Below, piece after piece: positions 12,130-24,575 of a stretch of DNA of 64,000 bases; position 1 is the stretch's first letter; each line of letters starts with the position of its first letter. The notes below the pieces were generated by a model, which was given only the letters and a program-made list of their open reading frames with translations, was not told the origin of the DNA and searched no databases. This DNA is from Lycorma delicatula. Lineage: Eukaryota > Arthropoda > Insecta > Hemiptera > Fulgoridae. Position numbers and translations under genes: made by a program. Location of the stretch: positions 205,204,036-205,268,035 of the forward strand of contig NC_134456.1 of assembly GCF_047948215.1 (NCBI RefSeq), given 5' to 3'.

Positions 12130-12790
12130 CCACATTGTGAAACATTTCTAGGTAATTCACCCTCTCCACAGTTCAATCAAAGAAAGCTGGTCCAACAACA
12201 CTTTTACTGGACTGTGCACCCCTTACTGTGATGCCAGGCCGGTTCAGTTGAGAAGTCATGATAACATTAGGATTGTCATCAGCCCAGTACATACAGTTAT
12301 GCCTGTTCACGTGATTGACAATTTGAAGCAAGCCTCATCTAACCAGATGGTCTTATCCAGAAAGTCTGGCTCCAAATCGATTTAGTTATGCATCAGTTCA
12401 CAGAACTGCAATTGGCAATCAGAGTTGTCCTCCAATTGTTGCATGTACCAGTCACAGTTGTATGGTTTTACTTTAAGTTTACACATTAGGCATTGCAAGG
12501 ACATTCTTAAATGGATAGTTTGATAGAAGCACCATCTTGTATAAACTTCTTTGGACTGTTCACAAATGCTAGAGCAACTTTCATCTGATTTTCTTCAGTC
12601 ATAGAAGTCTTATATTGATCAGATCTTGGTAAATTAATCACCGAATTTGTGCTTTCAAATTTATTTCTTACATGATAAATTGCCAGGCGTGAAATTGAGA
12701 GAGTGTTAAAAGTTCCTTGCTCTGCTGTGTGCATCTGTTCCGCATTTTCAGAATTGATATGAATAGAATAAATATGTATTTTATTCATGG
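12130..12790 (-). pseudogene. Tc/mariner-superfamily transposase relic
   Basis: The minus-strand reading starts at about 12788. Its N-terminal part holds a winged-helix DNA-binding region with SMTEENQMKVALAFVNSPKK, and a later part in the same direction reads KPYNCDWYMQQL, then PDFLDKTIWLDEACFKLS (first catalytic acid region) and a CVYWADDNPN-like block with stops. The order matches the Tc/mariner lineage in which FSDEA-F-L-G-VNRHN is followed by W-NPN. The C-terminal half with the last two catalytic acids is missing. Terminal repeats were not found. Confidence 0.7.
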
Positions 12791-15700
12791 ACAGAAAATT
12801 ATAACAAATTAAATCAGTATTGTAAAGTACATGATGTGTAGTCTCTTTGAGACTAGTCAGTGATTAGGAACTTAAGTCAATGAGCACAACTAGCACAGTA
12901 TCAGAACTTTATAATTTTTTCTGCTGCAATAGAAAAAATTAATTTTGGGCTTTATTAATAAATGTTTAATTAATATTTTATGGTTAATAGTTAAGATGGG
13001 ATACTGTATTTTAATTAACAAAATGAGATTAATAGTATGAAAGGAAAAAAATTCAAACCTTTACAAAAATTGGATCACTGTCACCACTTTTAGAAGTAAT
13101 TAACTGTCTAGATATTACAAAGAGTAAGGAGGATTAAGATTTTTTGAACATACGAGTATACAGCAGGTATCAGGTAAAATACAAATGAAAATTTAATTAT
13201 ATATAATAATTTTTATTACAGTGACAATGTTAATGAAATTTTTCTATAGATTAAAATGCAATGCAATTAGAAAATTCATTTTCACAACTAAATAAAAAAA
13301 AAAAAAAAAAAAAAAAAAAATGGATATGTTAACAAAATGTAAAACTTTTTTAATTTATTTTACCTAGTCTGATGACATTTGTTTAAAAATAAAGTAACAA
13401 AAATAAATTAAAATACACTGGCCTGTTTACAAAAAAAATAAAAATAAAAAAAGGTGCATTTTTAAATTCATTCAAAGTACATTACAAATAATGACATAAA
13501 AATTGGACCTTTGAAAACAGTATATTTTAAACAATATAAGAGTGAGTAAATATAAGTAAAAATAAAACTTCAACAAACCTTATAATAATAATAATAATCA
13601 TTAACAGAACAACTATCTGGATATGTATACTTAAACACAAATATAAACAAATTCTTGAATGCTTATTCATTAAACAATTAAAACAGTATACACATATATG
13701 TTTATATATATGTATATAAAAATTAATTTTATATTTGCATATTAACGCTGCTAATACAGTAAATAATTAAATTCATAACCAATAACTTAATAGAAGAAAG
13801 CTAGAAATTAATTTAACCTTTTTATGAATATTTATGAGATGTATAATAAAAATAATTAAACTTATAAATATAACATTGACTCAGTTGTATACATTCTGTG
13901 AAAAGGAGTGCACCTTATGGTGTTCAGGTGTAATCTGCTTAAAAATGATCAGTCTCTTTGTTGGTCATTATTTTGGAGTATTTTTGCTTTTTAACAATGA
14001 CTGTTTAAAAGTGCCATTAATTACTATGGTCAATAAGCCACTAACGAATTGACTTTACATAATTCTGAAACATTGGTCTAAGTGATTCTTTTTGTATTAA
14101 GGTCTATAAAAGGCATACAATACTAATTAAATTATGAAATGAGTTGATAGATCATTTTAAAGTTGAATTAGTATTATTTACAGAGTGGCAAGATAGGTTT
14201 TAAGTTTCAAATAATCACTGGTTTATTTATAGCCAATAGCATAAAGTTTTAATTACGTATCATTTTGTTAAGAAATCAAAATTTATGTTTTGATTTTCCA
14301 GGAGTATGGATTGGATCAGTTCTTGTTCTATCATAAGTGTAATTCAACCTAACCAAAATAACAGGAAGGTGCAAATTAATCTTTGAGTAGCTGTTTATAA
14401 CTAACTACCTATTTCTTTTTTTAATCCAATATATGTATATAGTAAATGCACAGATATATAATCTAAAAGAAAGGATAATAATCATTACCTAATGACTACA
14501 GGCAAACTCATAAAGTAATTTATGAAGTAGACATTTTTTCCAAGAGATTTGTATAACTAGATTATATTCACTGAAGTGAATAATAACATAATCTTCTTAG
14601 TGCAGCATAAATTAAAATAAAACATATTTTATGTAAATATTATATAACAATAATATAATTTTATAGAAATATTATATTATACATTGTAGCCTCATTAATT
14701 TTTTTAAGAGAAAAAACTTGTAATTTCCAAGGCAAAAAAATCAATCATGGTTTTTTCCTTATATCCTTGTATTATTTTAAATGTACTGAATTTTTTGGTT
14801 CAACTAGAGGGAAGGAATATCACTGAAAAAAGTTAGTTCAGTTTTTTTTTATTTCTTCCATGTGCAGAAGTCAGCAAGTAGCTAATCCTAACACAGTTAA
14901 AAACAAAGAAATTCACTTACACGTGAACAATGAAGCTACAAAACCTTTTCACTTTCAAAGAAATGAACTATGTGGCCAGCGAGGAGCATAATAAACTGTG
15001 GAAAAAGTTGGAAAGTACATGTTGTATAAATAGGATTTAAATACATATTACTGTTTTACTAAAAAAATAAGCATGTAAAAGACAAAGAGATATGGTGAAA
15101 CTGAGACCAGATTTTTTTTTTGTAGGCAATACAATATTTATTAGTTACTATACTACGGGTGAGAAAAACAAAATAATAAATTGGTAACCAGACTAGTGTT
15201 ATGATATGGAGTTGAAGCATGATGTGAAAATGAATAAAAATTTTAAGAAAATGTTAACAAAAACATTTTTGGATTGATGTGCGACCATAGAAAAAGGAGA
15301 GAGAGTAGAGAATAAAATGTGCATGAGTCTGATGGCAATGGAAACAAAAGTGGAGTAAGATTTGTGTAACAAGGAGAAAAAAAAGAATCAAAATCTAGAG
15401 GCTCAGATTGAGATAAACTAATCACTGATACTTGTAAAAATTTTTTATGTAGACAGAAAATCAACTATGATTTGGAATAAGTAGAACTGCAATTTACTTG
15501 AGAAATAAATCTATATAAGCACCAATTTTACCTAGACTAAAATTATAACTCGACAAAAAAAATAAATAGATGGATCAGAATAATAAAAAATACATTGTAT
15601 CTTATGATTTCACACTGGCTTGTAAAACAGGATCTAGAAACTGGAAATTCAATTAAGTTTCAGTGTTGGCAGTAAACAGTATCCTTCAATTTACAACAGA

Positions 15701-16719
15701 TAACCTGACGTCACTAACAGGTAGCACCATTATTTTTTAAATGTTGCACTTTTATCGCATAACCATTAATGATAAAGTTTGAATATTTTTAAAATACATC
15801 TCATATTAAAGAGTACTAATTATATAAAAGAATAAAACAACATAGTATGAATACTAATAAAGAAAAGTAATAAAAATTGAAATTAGCAATAAATTATTAA
15901 TCATATATAAGTTAACAAACAGATCACTTTTACGTGCATGTCGGAAATATTTACATGCATTAGAAATAGTTTTAAATTTATATGGTTTCTTTTTTTGGTT
16001 TAAATCAACTACATATTTAATATTATAAACAATAATAATATTTTACTAAACTCTAGATACAGACATAGTATGAATACGTATTCAATTTATTTATATATGT
16101 ACAATATTCAATCACTGACAACATATAATATTCAGTATGTACTATATATATATATTTATATACATACATAGAAAATGTAATAATAATGTGGTACACATAA
16201 TTAAAGCTAAGACATCAGTCGATAATAAAATTAATATAAATAAATGTAAAATTATGTAACAAATTTTAAAAATTTTGTATCGTCTAACTTTGATCGTTCC
16301 ACCTTGCATAGAAGCAATAAGATATAGTTTAAAAAATACAGGGTTTTATAACAACAAAAAACTTAATAAGTTTGAAAGCTTATAGGTATTACTTATAAGA
16401 ATTTATTGAGGAGCCATTTCATAGAAAAAAAAGTTTGACTTTTACAGTGTATTGTAGCACCAATATTCTGCATTTGTTCTGGTGATATTGTACAAAGAAC
16501 TACTTTCACAACTGAGCAGGCTAGGTTTCACAAAATAAAATCCACATCAGCAGCTCAACACAATTTTTTATTTTTGCTTCTAGAATGATAAAGATTCTTC
16601 CAGAATGCCAATGCTTTTCCTTTGACACTAAAATTTTATTGAAACTTATTATGTATGACATGAAATATTACCAGAACTTGATAAATTAAAGTGTTTTTTT
16701 TTAGATCCCATTGATAATA
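12791..16719. other. Intergenic AT-rich stretch, no gene seen
   Basis: Contains an A27 run at 13294-13320 and scattered short TA repeats. The small open frames at 13834 (plus) and 15243 (minus) show no family motif. Some of this could be 3'UTR of the minus-strand sky gene, but nothing in the sequence proves it. Confidence 0.4.
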
Positions 16720-17045
16720 CTGAAAATTTTCAAATCCCTCAGGTCACTGATAACCAAAATCTCTTCTTTTACATCCAGCAGGATGGCATCACACTAAAAT
16801 TTCAACAAAGTTTTATTTTTGAAGGTATGCTAAATCTATGGTTGTTCAAATGTCACTGCCAAATCATTCAATAGATTTAATGCCATTTGATTTTTTCTTT
16901 TAGGGGTTTTGTTAAAGGTAAAAAATTAAATTACTTCTGTAGCTGAAGAAGTGACATTAGACATGCCTAACTGTGTTTGGAAAAAAAACAGTTTTGAAAT
17001 GGGATATGACTGCTTTGTGGTGTACATAAATTGAAATGACATGAA
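16720..17045 (+). pseudogene. Tc/mariner transposase C-terminal relic (DFFLWG-type)
   Basis: The plus-strand reading shows YIQQDGI (second catalytic Asp, usually QQDGA-H-F), then after a frameshift a block like SPDLTP-DFFLWGFVK and VAEEVTLDM--CVWK, the usual C-terminus of the long-TIR Tc/mariner lineage also seen at 44.3 and 56.1 kb. Only the C-terminal half is recognisable, with several frame changes. The upstream part 16400-16720 may belong to it but is too decayed to assign. Confidence 0.6.
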
Positions 17046-17359
17046 AAACACTGCTTTACAGAAATATTATATTTAATCTCTTTTATGTTTCCAAATTTGA
17101 AGTCATTTATTTGTTAATGTTAAACAAAATAAAATGCTTAAAATTTTAAAGAAAAAATTTAAGTAAATGAATGGAAATTTTACATCTATACATGAATCAT
17201 ATCTATAATTTGAAGGGAAAGAGAGATAATAAAGATTCTACAATTATCATTTAAAAGAAACAAAAAATGAATCTTAAATAATATGAATGAATGACATGGA
17301 CTCATTATTAGAAAAATAATTAATTAAAAAACATACAAATAAAATAAAGGTATTGATAG

Positions 17360-17790
17360 AAGGTTAAATACTAGAACAGAAGAACTCAATAAAACAGAAA
17401 TTGTAGCAACTTGTTATTTAGGAAGTAAAATTACAAAGGATGAACAAAGAAGTGAAGTGTAAACCAAAAGCAGCCACAAGAAAGGAGAGCTTTCAAATAG
17501 AAAACAAAAGTTTTCAGTTTGAAATCTTCTTTCAAATAGAAAAAAGGTTTGTTTGCTACTCTTAAATCTAGTGGAGATTTAAGAATTAGAAAAAAATTGT
17601 TAACATTTGACTGTGGTGAAGCAGAATATGGCAGCATAATGTGGACAACTGGAAGATCAAAAAGAACAAGAATAGAACATTTTGTAATGTAATATAATCG
17701 GGATTATTGAAAATTAGATAAAATTTTAAATGAAGAAGTAAAAAAGTTCAGTTTAAAAGACTGCACTAAACCAGTATTATTAATTCTGAT
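17360..17790 (+). pseudogene. LINE reverse-transcriptase relic
   Basis: The plus frames read CYLGSKITKDEQRSEV, then blocks matching SSGDLRIRKK and a GS-MWTTGRSKRTR block. This is the same order as FCYLGSRITKDGRS onward in the open LINE at 50.8-52.6 kb. Frameshifts and stops are frequent. A TA microsatellite follows within 70 bases. Confidence 0.7.
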
Positions 17791-17855
17791 AAAAAAAAAT
17801 AACTTCAGCCCAATAATACTCAGAAAGTTTTATAATTTTACATGAAAAATAACCA

Positions 17856-17856
<1 letters not shown>

Positions 17857-17901
<45 letters not shown>
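17857..17901. repeat. (TA)n microsatellite
   Basis: About 44 bases of uninterrupted TA repeat followed by a T-rich tract. Confidence 0.9.
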
Positions 17902-17904
<3 letters not shown>

Positions 17905-20879
17905 TTTTATTTTTTTTTATTGAATGTTTTAATTTACTTACAACTAAATGTCATTTAATTATTAATAACTAAAAAAACTGAGTTTAAACAGTAAAAATAA
18001 TCAGTTAAAACATAAGCAGTAGTGTTACACATATATTTATAACAGTTTAGACACCTGACTAAATAATAATATTAAAATGAACACTTAAACAATCCATAAA
18101 ATAAAAGTATAGATATTTTTTAAAGTAAAAGAAATACCAAAAATTAATTGAGAGTAATTAAAAACTGTAAAATTAGTTTATCGAACTAATGAAGTAGTTT
18201 ATGATACTAATGAACCAGTTTTAAATACCTGATTAACTAGCTTTATACAAATACTACATTGAAATTAAAGAGAGAAACCTACAATATACTAATTGATCCT
18301 TAAAAATGTTTTCAAACATACATATAAACAGACTATATATTAACACAATTTCAAGAATGTAAAGCAGTACATCATGAGTATGATGTTTCCAAAATAATGA
18401 AATCTTTTAAATAAAAATGTTTCTTTTGGTACTAAACAATAACACACTTTAATTATCACAGTAACTGTATTTAAAATTTCATTTAAGTCAATTTTTTTTA
18501 ATTTTCTAAGTGCTAAATGTACAGAAATGTCTATCAAGATTGTACATGGATGAGTTATTTGATACAGAAGCATTTGGACTTAACTGTGATTAAAGAAAAA
18601 TTGATAAAGTAAATTGTAAAAAATTGAATCAGAAATTTCATGGTCTTACCTTTTTACATAATATGAAACAGAATTGTTTTGCAGAGTACCTCATAGTTTT
18701 TTAATTTACATTACACTATTTTTTGCTAAAATTCAGAAAACTTTCACTAAATTTACACAAAATAAGATGTAAGAAGTACATGACATATAATATGTAGATA
18801 TGTTTCTGTATTGGTAAGCTTACTCATGTTTGTAAACAATAAATAACCTTAAAAAATAATGAAGATATTCATAATAGAAGTTCTGTATTTACATCAAGTA
18901 TGCAAAAATAACTTTAATAAAAATGTAAGGATTGAATTACTACAAAACAATTTTAAACTGAAGTTACATTTAAAGAATTAAATAACTTTTTAACTGCCAT
19001 ATAGTCTTGAATATTAACAATCTAGTAAATAATTCCACTAAATAAAGAGAAATGAACAAGTAAATATATACATAAATATACTAATTTGGCCCCTGAAACA
19101 CATTACTACAAATTTACAGTAACACTAATCAAACAGTAAAATGATTTTTTATTGAAAAAAGGGGGGGGAAAACAGTAAATATATTATTGAAAATTGATGG
19201 TAGATTTTGCTCATTGTTTTTAAAATAAAAATTCATAGTTTTGCATGAAAAAATTATGTTTACAATCAAAATAAAACTGTCCAAATAAATTATGTTGTAC
19301 AAGTTCTTTTCACTATTATGATTCAGTTGGAGATGCTTTCATTATGAAATCTATCTATCTATCTTAACGGTTATAAAACCTAATCAAAATTTTACATATA
19401 ATTGTAAATTCAGAGCATATAAATTTTTAATTGTCGCTGATACATCGAGTTCATGATTTACTTTTATACGCTCATCAAGCTCTAAGAACAAATTTATAAA
19501 CTCACTAAATTCAACAAAAACAAAATTATAAATAAACAATGCAATATTTGTTAAATATATTATTTGACCTACTTCTGAAGAAGAGACAGGATAATATTTA
19601 AAGATCTTCTGAAAGCATATTTACAATTATTTAGAAAGTGTCATAATCATAATTATTATTTTATAAAAATGAAATATTTTATCAGTACCTAAAATAAACA
19701 TTTAAAATTAAATTTAGTATGATTCCGAAATCGCATTGAGTCTTCAAAATCTCAGAACATTACTCTCGTTTAAATAAACCCTGCACATTATGTTGTTGCA
19801 ATATAATCTCATAAAAAGTAAACATAGTTTAAAAAAAAAAACAAAACATGTATTAAAGTAAAAAATTAACCTGTTTACAATCTAGCATAAAAAATATTTA
19901 TATAAAAACTGAAAACACAACACATTAGCTGCTTTTTAATAACCATACAACAAATTCGTACAATTAAAAACTATTAAACATGAGTAACATATTCATTTAT
20001 ATAAAAATTATGTTTATTATATACATAGTATAAATATGTATGCTGCTACTATTATCTAGTGTGGAGGTTTCACTTACAAAGCAAATTTCTCATACTGGAG
20101 GGGACTGAATCATAAGTTCAAACTGGGATAAATAGTATGATGCATTTGGTGTACATTATAGTTCAGCAGCAGCGAGAATTGCTTTTTTAACAATAGCCCT
20201 TTAACCCTTAATATGAGTGCCCTTTATGTCACTGATATACTTGTTATAAAATTTTTATGAATACTATTTTTAGATGAATGGTATAGGTGTCACAGCTCGA
20301 CTTTAATGTAATATGTTACAGATATTTTTATCTGTTTTAAATACATATATTACCAGTGCAATTCAGTTTTTTGGATTCAATATCAACACTTTTTCAACAA
20401 TAATTGGCCTGAGATCAGCCAAGAAAAACTGTTGATCTATGTTGGTTTAAGAAGAGGTTGTGAAATAAAAATAGAAAAAATTATCTTATAATAATAATTT
20501 GAAATTTTTTTGTTTATTAACAAACGGTGCAAATTACCGCATTCAATGCTATGGTTGCACATTTTGAGTAAGATGAGTACTTCCTATATTATTACAGTAG
20601 TGGTAGTCAGTTTCCATCAATTATGGTTAGAGCCAAACAATTAGAAATGATGCTTTGTTTTTACAACACATCACACAAAATCAATTTTTTTTAATACATC
20701 TTTCATTTATGTTTGATTTTAATGAATTTCTCCATCATGTGAGTTTTCTTAACTGAGTTAGGGTCAAATTAAATTTCTGTATGTAAAAAAATAATTTTTA
20801 TAATTTTATGATAAATAATGAAATTATAGGAATGTGACTGAAATAATTGACATAATGCAGTAGAAACCACATTATGGAA

Positions 20880-21000
20880 TTTATTTGAATAGTAACCAGG
20901 TACCCAAGTGATGCTGGGTGGCTGCTTATTAACTGTTGTAGGGTTTGATTCCTAGCAAGGGCATGTTTCTAGTAGTTAATTTTTATCATCTCACTTGAAA
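20880..21000 (+). repeat. Possible tRNA-derived SINE fragment
   Basis: GC-richer block with GGGTTTGATTCC near 20940, resembling a polymerase III B box (GGTTCGAATCC), preceded by GGGTGGCTGC that could be a degenerate A box and followed by an AT-rich tail. It is unlike the surrounding sequence. No target duplication was found. Confidence 0.4.
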
Positions 21001-21649
21001 ACTAAATGGTGTACTAGATACTAAAAGCCTGAGCAATAAAATTAGCCAATAAAATTTATGTCGTATAGCCACATTTTGCCATTAGGCAAAATATACTGTA
21101 TTTTTCTACAATTAATTAATCTTTATGTAAAGAGTTACAGTTTCCCCTCCAACTACCCCTTCATTAGCCAACAAATACACGCACGTGCATACAATAAATG
21201 TGTATTTTGTATGTATAAAATACATGAATACATGAACACATGAATACTTAAACATGGAAATACATTTATTTATATAAATATGTATGCACACAGATCAAAT
21301 TATAGCAAATGTGCTAACATTAGCTAAACAACATTCAACAAAATAAGTACCTGAAAATTTTAACATGCAGTACACTAATAATAATAACCATAGTAATTTA
21401 TTGTATTGGTGTTACTTAAAGCAAAGAACACTACCCATTTCTTTTAATACAATATTATATTATACTTACATCATACACATTATGTTTAAAATTTGGTCAA
21501 AATAAAATAAAAAATCATTTTCAACCACTAACATTTATACTTATCTGCAAGTGAGAATAAAGACAGAACAAGGGCCTGCCAAGTAGAGGGTGTTTCTTAT
21601 TAGACTGACCCTTTGCACTGAAGTTAGCAAGGTTTTGTTCATGACTACT

Positions 21650-21679
21650 TACTGGTTAAAATAGATTTTTTAACCAGTA
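21650..21679. repeat. Perfect 12-base inverted repeat
   Basis: TACTGGTTAAAA, six-base loop, TTTTAACCAGTA, in otherwise unassigned DNA. Confidence 0.7.
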
Positions 21680-23799
21680 TGTTGATTGTGATTATGGAAA
21701 ATAATCCCTGTATATACATGCTTTGAATGTTTGGTAATGTTAGTTACTGAATTTTTTTTTATTGTAGTAGAAAATTTTCATTTTATTTGATGAGTGTATT
21801 TTAACACCTTACAATGTTTGTTTCCAATACCCATAAAAAAAAATTACTACAAAAATTTGACATATTCTGGTTTCATGAACCAATAAGCTTAGTCATGTAA
21901 GATAGTCTTCATTAAAATGAAAAGTTCTAGAAACAGTCAAGCCCTTTTTCAGTGCACATTGCATTAAAAAAAAAGGTACTGTACTGAAGTTTGAGACTAT
22001 GTAGTAAATTAACAGAACACAAAGTTGGTTTATAGTCTGCCACTTGTCATACTTTCCTTTGTTTTTATATATTGTAATGGTGGTAACTGATAGCGATGAA
22101 GACTAAGAAATTTATAAAAGTCATTGATTTTAAATTGATAAATTAAAGAAATATACTACAAAATGTTTTAAATGATAGAATAAACAAGCATGAACAAGTA
22201 TAGTCAATAAAATCACAAAAGATTGCTAAGTTGCAATTAATCTTTTTCAGTGTTTTAGAGCTTTCCTTGGTCAAATCACTCATATGTTTGACTGATTTTG
22301 TGTGCATTGGACACTGGCCATGTTAATAAAAGACCACATAAAAATGTAAATTGGTTCTAAGATAAGATTTTTTTGTTTTTAATAATTTTTACACCTGCTA
22401 AACGGGTAAATAAATAATGTATTGCTTTGTTTGATACAAACAATTAATCATATGCTAAGTATAGCGTAAAGTGAAAAATTAGTCACTGGAATGGCATTAG
22501 ATGTACTGGAGAAAAAAACTAAACCCAGATTATATTGTTGCATAGTGGTCACCATACTCTTAAGTTTGAAACGTGAACCGAAAAAAAAAATTTGAATGGG
22601 ATATATTTTCAGTTTACTACTGAATTTGAACTTTTTCTAAGCAAGTTCCAAATGTTTAAATTAGAAAAGGAAAGAAGATTCTTTGGCAGCACATAAGTAA
22701 AAAATTGAAGGAAACTCTCAAGGTACAGATACACTCAATTTTCAATAAAAAATTATTATACTGATGTTTTGAAGCTCACTGGGTCAAGAGGCTCATTATT
22801 AGCGGGAACTATGTCCAGAAGCAAGCAGATAAAAAGTTAAAATAATTATTTAAAATATAAAACTATGCAAATTTTCAATAATTAAAAAGTCATCAAACAT
22901 TAATAAAACATGTACTTTTATCAGTGTAATAAAATTTTACACTGGATAACTACTTAACATGGATAAAAAAACAGTTTTTAGTGTTTTGTAAGTATTGCTT
23001 ATTAATTTAGTTTAATCAATATTTTTTTTTCATTTATTTTATTACTTTTTTAATAATAATTTCCCAATACCTATTGATGATGATTGTTTAACAATTTGCT
23101 ATTCTGTTTTCCAATCTATTTCAGTGATTTCTTAGCGCGCAGTTCTTTCTTTACATCTGATTCTTTTTAATATTATTTTTTTAATATAACCTAATAATTG
23201 TTTCTTATAATTTTCTTTCAAGCAAAAATTTAAGTGATAACACATATTTCAGAGTGAACTTCATAATGCTTGGTAGGCCCATACAAGCAAATGCAATATT
23301 ATTATAAAAATAACAAAAACTTTTTTAATTTAAAAGTTTTAATTTTATTCTTTACAAGTTTAACAAATTAACTTTATAAGTTTAACTAATACAATAATTA
23401 ACAATGACAATACTTCTAATTGGTCAAATATTAATACATCAGCCTAAGCATATATATATATAATTATATTATACATATTTATTATATACATTCAAATCTC
23501 TCATCTCACTGCAAAGGGATTTAACTACTTTATAATTTGAGAATAAAGATTATTACAGTAGGTACACAAATATATCATACTTATATATAAATATATGTAT
23601 ATTCTAATACAATTTACAATTATTTATTATAACTGCTATTTAAACAAGACATAAAATTAACACTGAAAATACATAAGATTATGCATATGTATACAGCAGC
23701 AAACATTCAATATATATAAAACAATATTTTATCTACAAGTACTACTTTCTGTAATAACGCAAACATATCATGTAATAACATGGGAAATTATAATATATA

Positions 23800-24495
23800 C
23801 AAGGGCTGTCCAGAAAGTAACTTACGTTTGTGCCTAGCATGGAGATGGGCGGGGATAGAGGTGCCATCTTATTGGCAAAACATTTCTACACTCAAGCGTT
23901 GTAGCGTGTGGACTGTGATTTTTTTACTTTGTTTGTTGTAAATGATTGAAATGTGCGCTTCAGTAGAAAATCCTGCGAGTTGGGAGGTGCATTCAGCGAT
24001 TAGGTTTTTACTGGCAAAAAACCTCAAACCAATTGAAATTCATCTGCAACTTTGTAAAGTGTATGGAGATAGAATAATGAGTGAAGGTGGAGTGAGGCAG
24101 TGGTGGATTCAGTTAAAAATGGCCGCACCAATGTTCATGGATCACAGTGGTCGGTCTAGCCTTGTGACTGATGAAAATCAACGATAAAATTTGTGAAAAT
24201 CGCCACATTACGATTATGGAACTCTCGCTTCATTTCCCCCATATTTTATGAAGTTTGCTGCATGAAATTGTATTGGGAAAGCTTGGTTATCACAAGTTTT
24301 GTGCAAGATGGGTGCTAAAAATCTAAGGTAACACATTTCTACAGAGAAGGAATTGAAAAGCTTGTGCATTGTTATGATAAGTGCCTCACTTTAAATGGCA
24401 ACTATGTAGAAAAATAGTTTACGATTGTCGCTTTCAAATGTATAAAATAAAATTTCTTTTTTTATTTCAAAATGTTACTTTCTGGTCAGCCCTCG
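23800..24495 (+). mobile_element. Internally deleted 696 bp mariner
   Basis: Near-matching terminal inverted repeats bound it: left AAGGGCTGTCCAGAAAGTAA and right, reverse complemented, GAGGGCTGACCAGAAAGTAA. TA dinucleotides sit at both ends (23798-23799 and 24496-24497), as expected for mariner target duplication. The left half encodes an intact-looking transposase N-terminus (81 codons from 23942) with the helix-turn-helix region AIRFLLAKNLKPIEIHLQLC and an RSSLVTDE hinge. The right half retains the C-terminal GIEKLVHCYDKCL and NGNYVEK motif. The catalytic D,D,D core is absent and length is about half the usual 1.3 kb, so this is a non-autonomous deletion derivative. Confidence 0.88.
23942..24187 (+). 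pseudogene. Truncated mariner transposase N-terminus
   Basis: 81-codon open frame corresponding to the DNA-binding domain of mariner transposase, with the first helix-turn-helix and the GRSSLVTDE linker. It stops after the linker and the catalytic domain is deleted. If expressed, such a product would bind terminal repeats without cutting; that is inference only. Confidence 0.8.
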
Positions 24496-24498
24496 TAT

Positions 24499-24499
<1 letters not shown>

Positions 24500-24575
<76 letters not shown>
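24500..24575. repeat. (TA)n microsatellite beside a mariner end
   Basis: About 70 bases of TA repeat, beginning within five bases of the mariner right end. The open frame at 24381-24617 that encodes repeated Ile-Tyr is a translation of this repeat and is not a gene. Confidence 0.93.

Larger units (their letters stand above)
17902..23799. other. Intergenic AT-rich stretch with a possible SINE and a hairpin
   Basis: No gene was recognised in these 5.9 kb. Noted inside: a SINE-like block at 20880-21000 and a perfect hairpin at 21650-21679. Short open frames at 18340 (minus) and 21058 (plus) lack motifs. Confidence 0.45.

Noticed and set aside
13294..13320. A27 run as a processed-pseudogene or retrotransposon tail
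   Set aside because: No coding or element sequence could be recognised directly upstream on the same strand, so it is kept only as a homopolymer.
15243..15464. Minus-strand 73-codon frame, or a LINE relic on its plus side
   Set aside because: A VLYGVE-like plus-strand run is suggestive of the LINE tail, but the rest of the order could not be followed, so it was not called.
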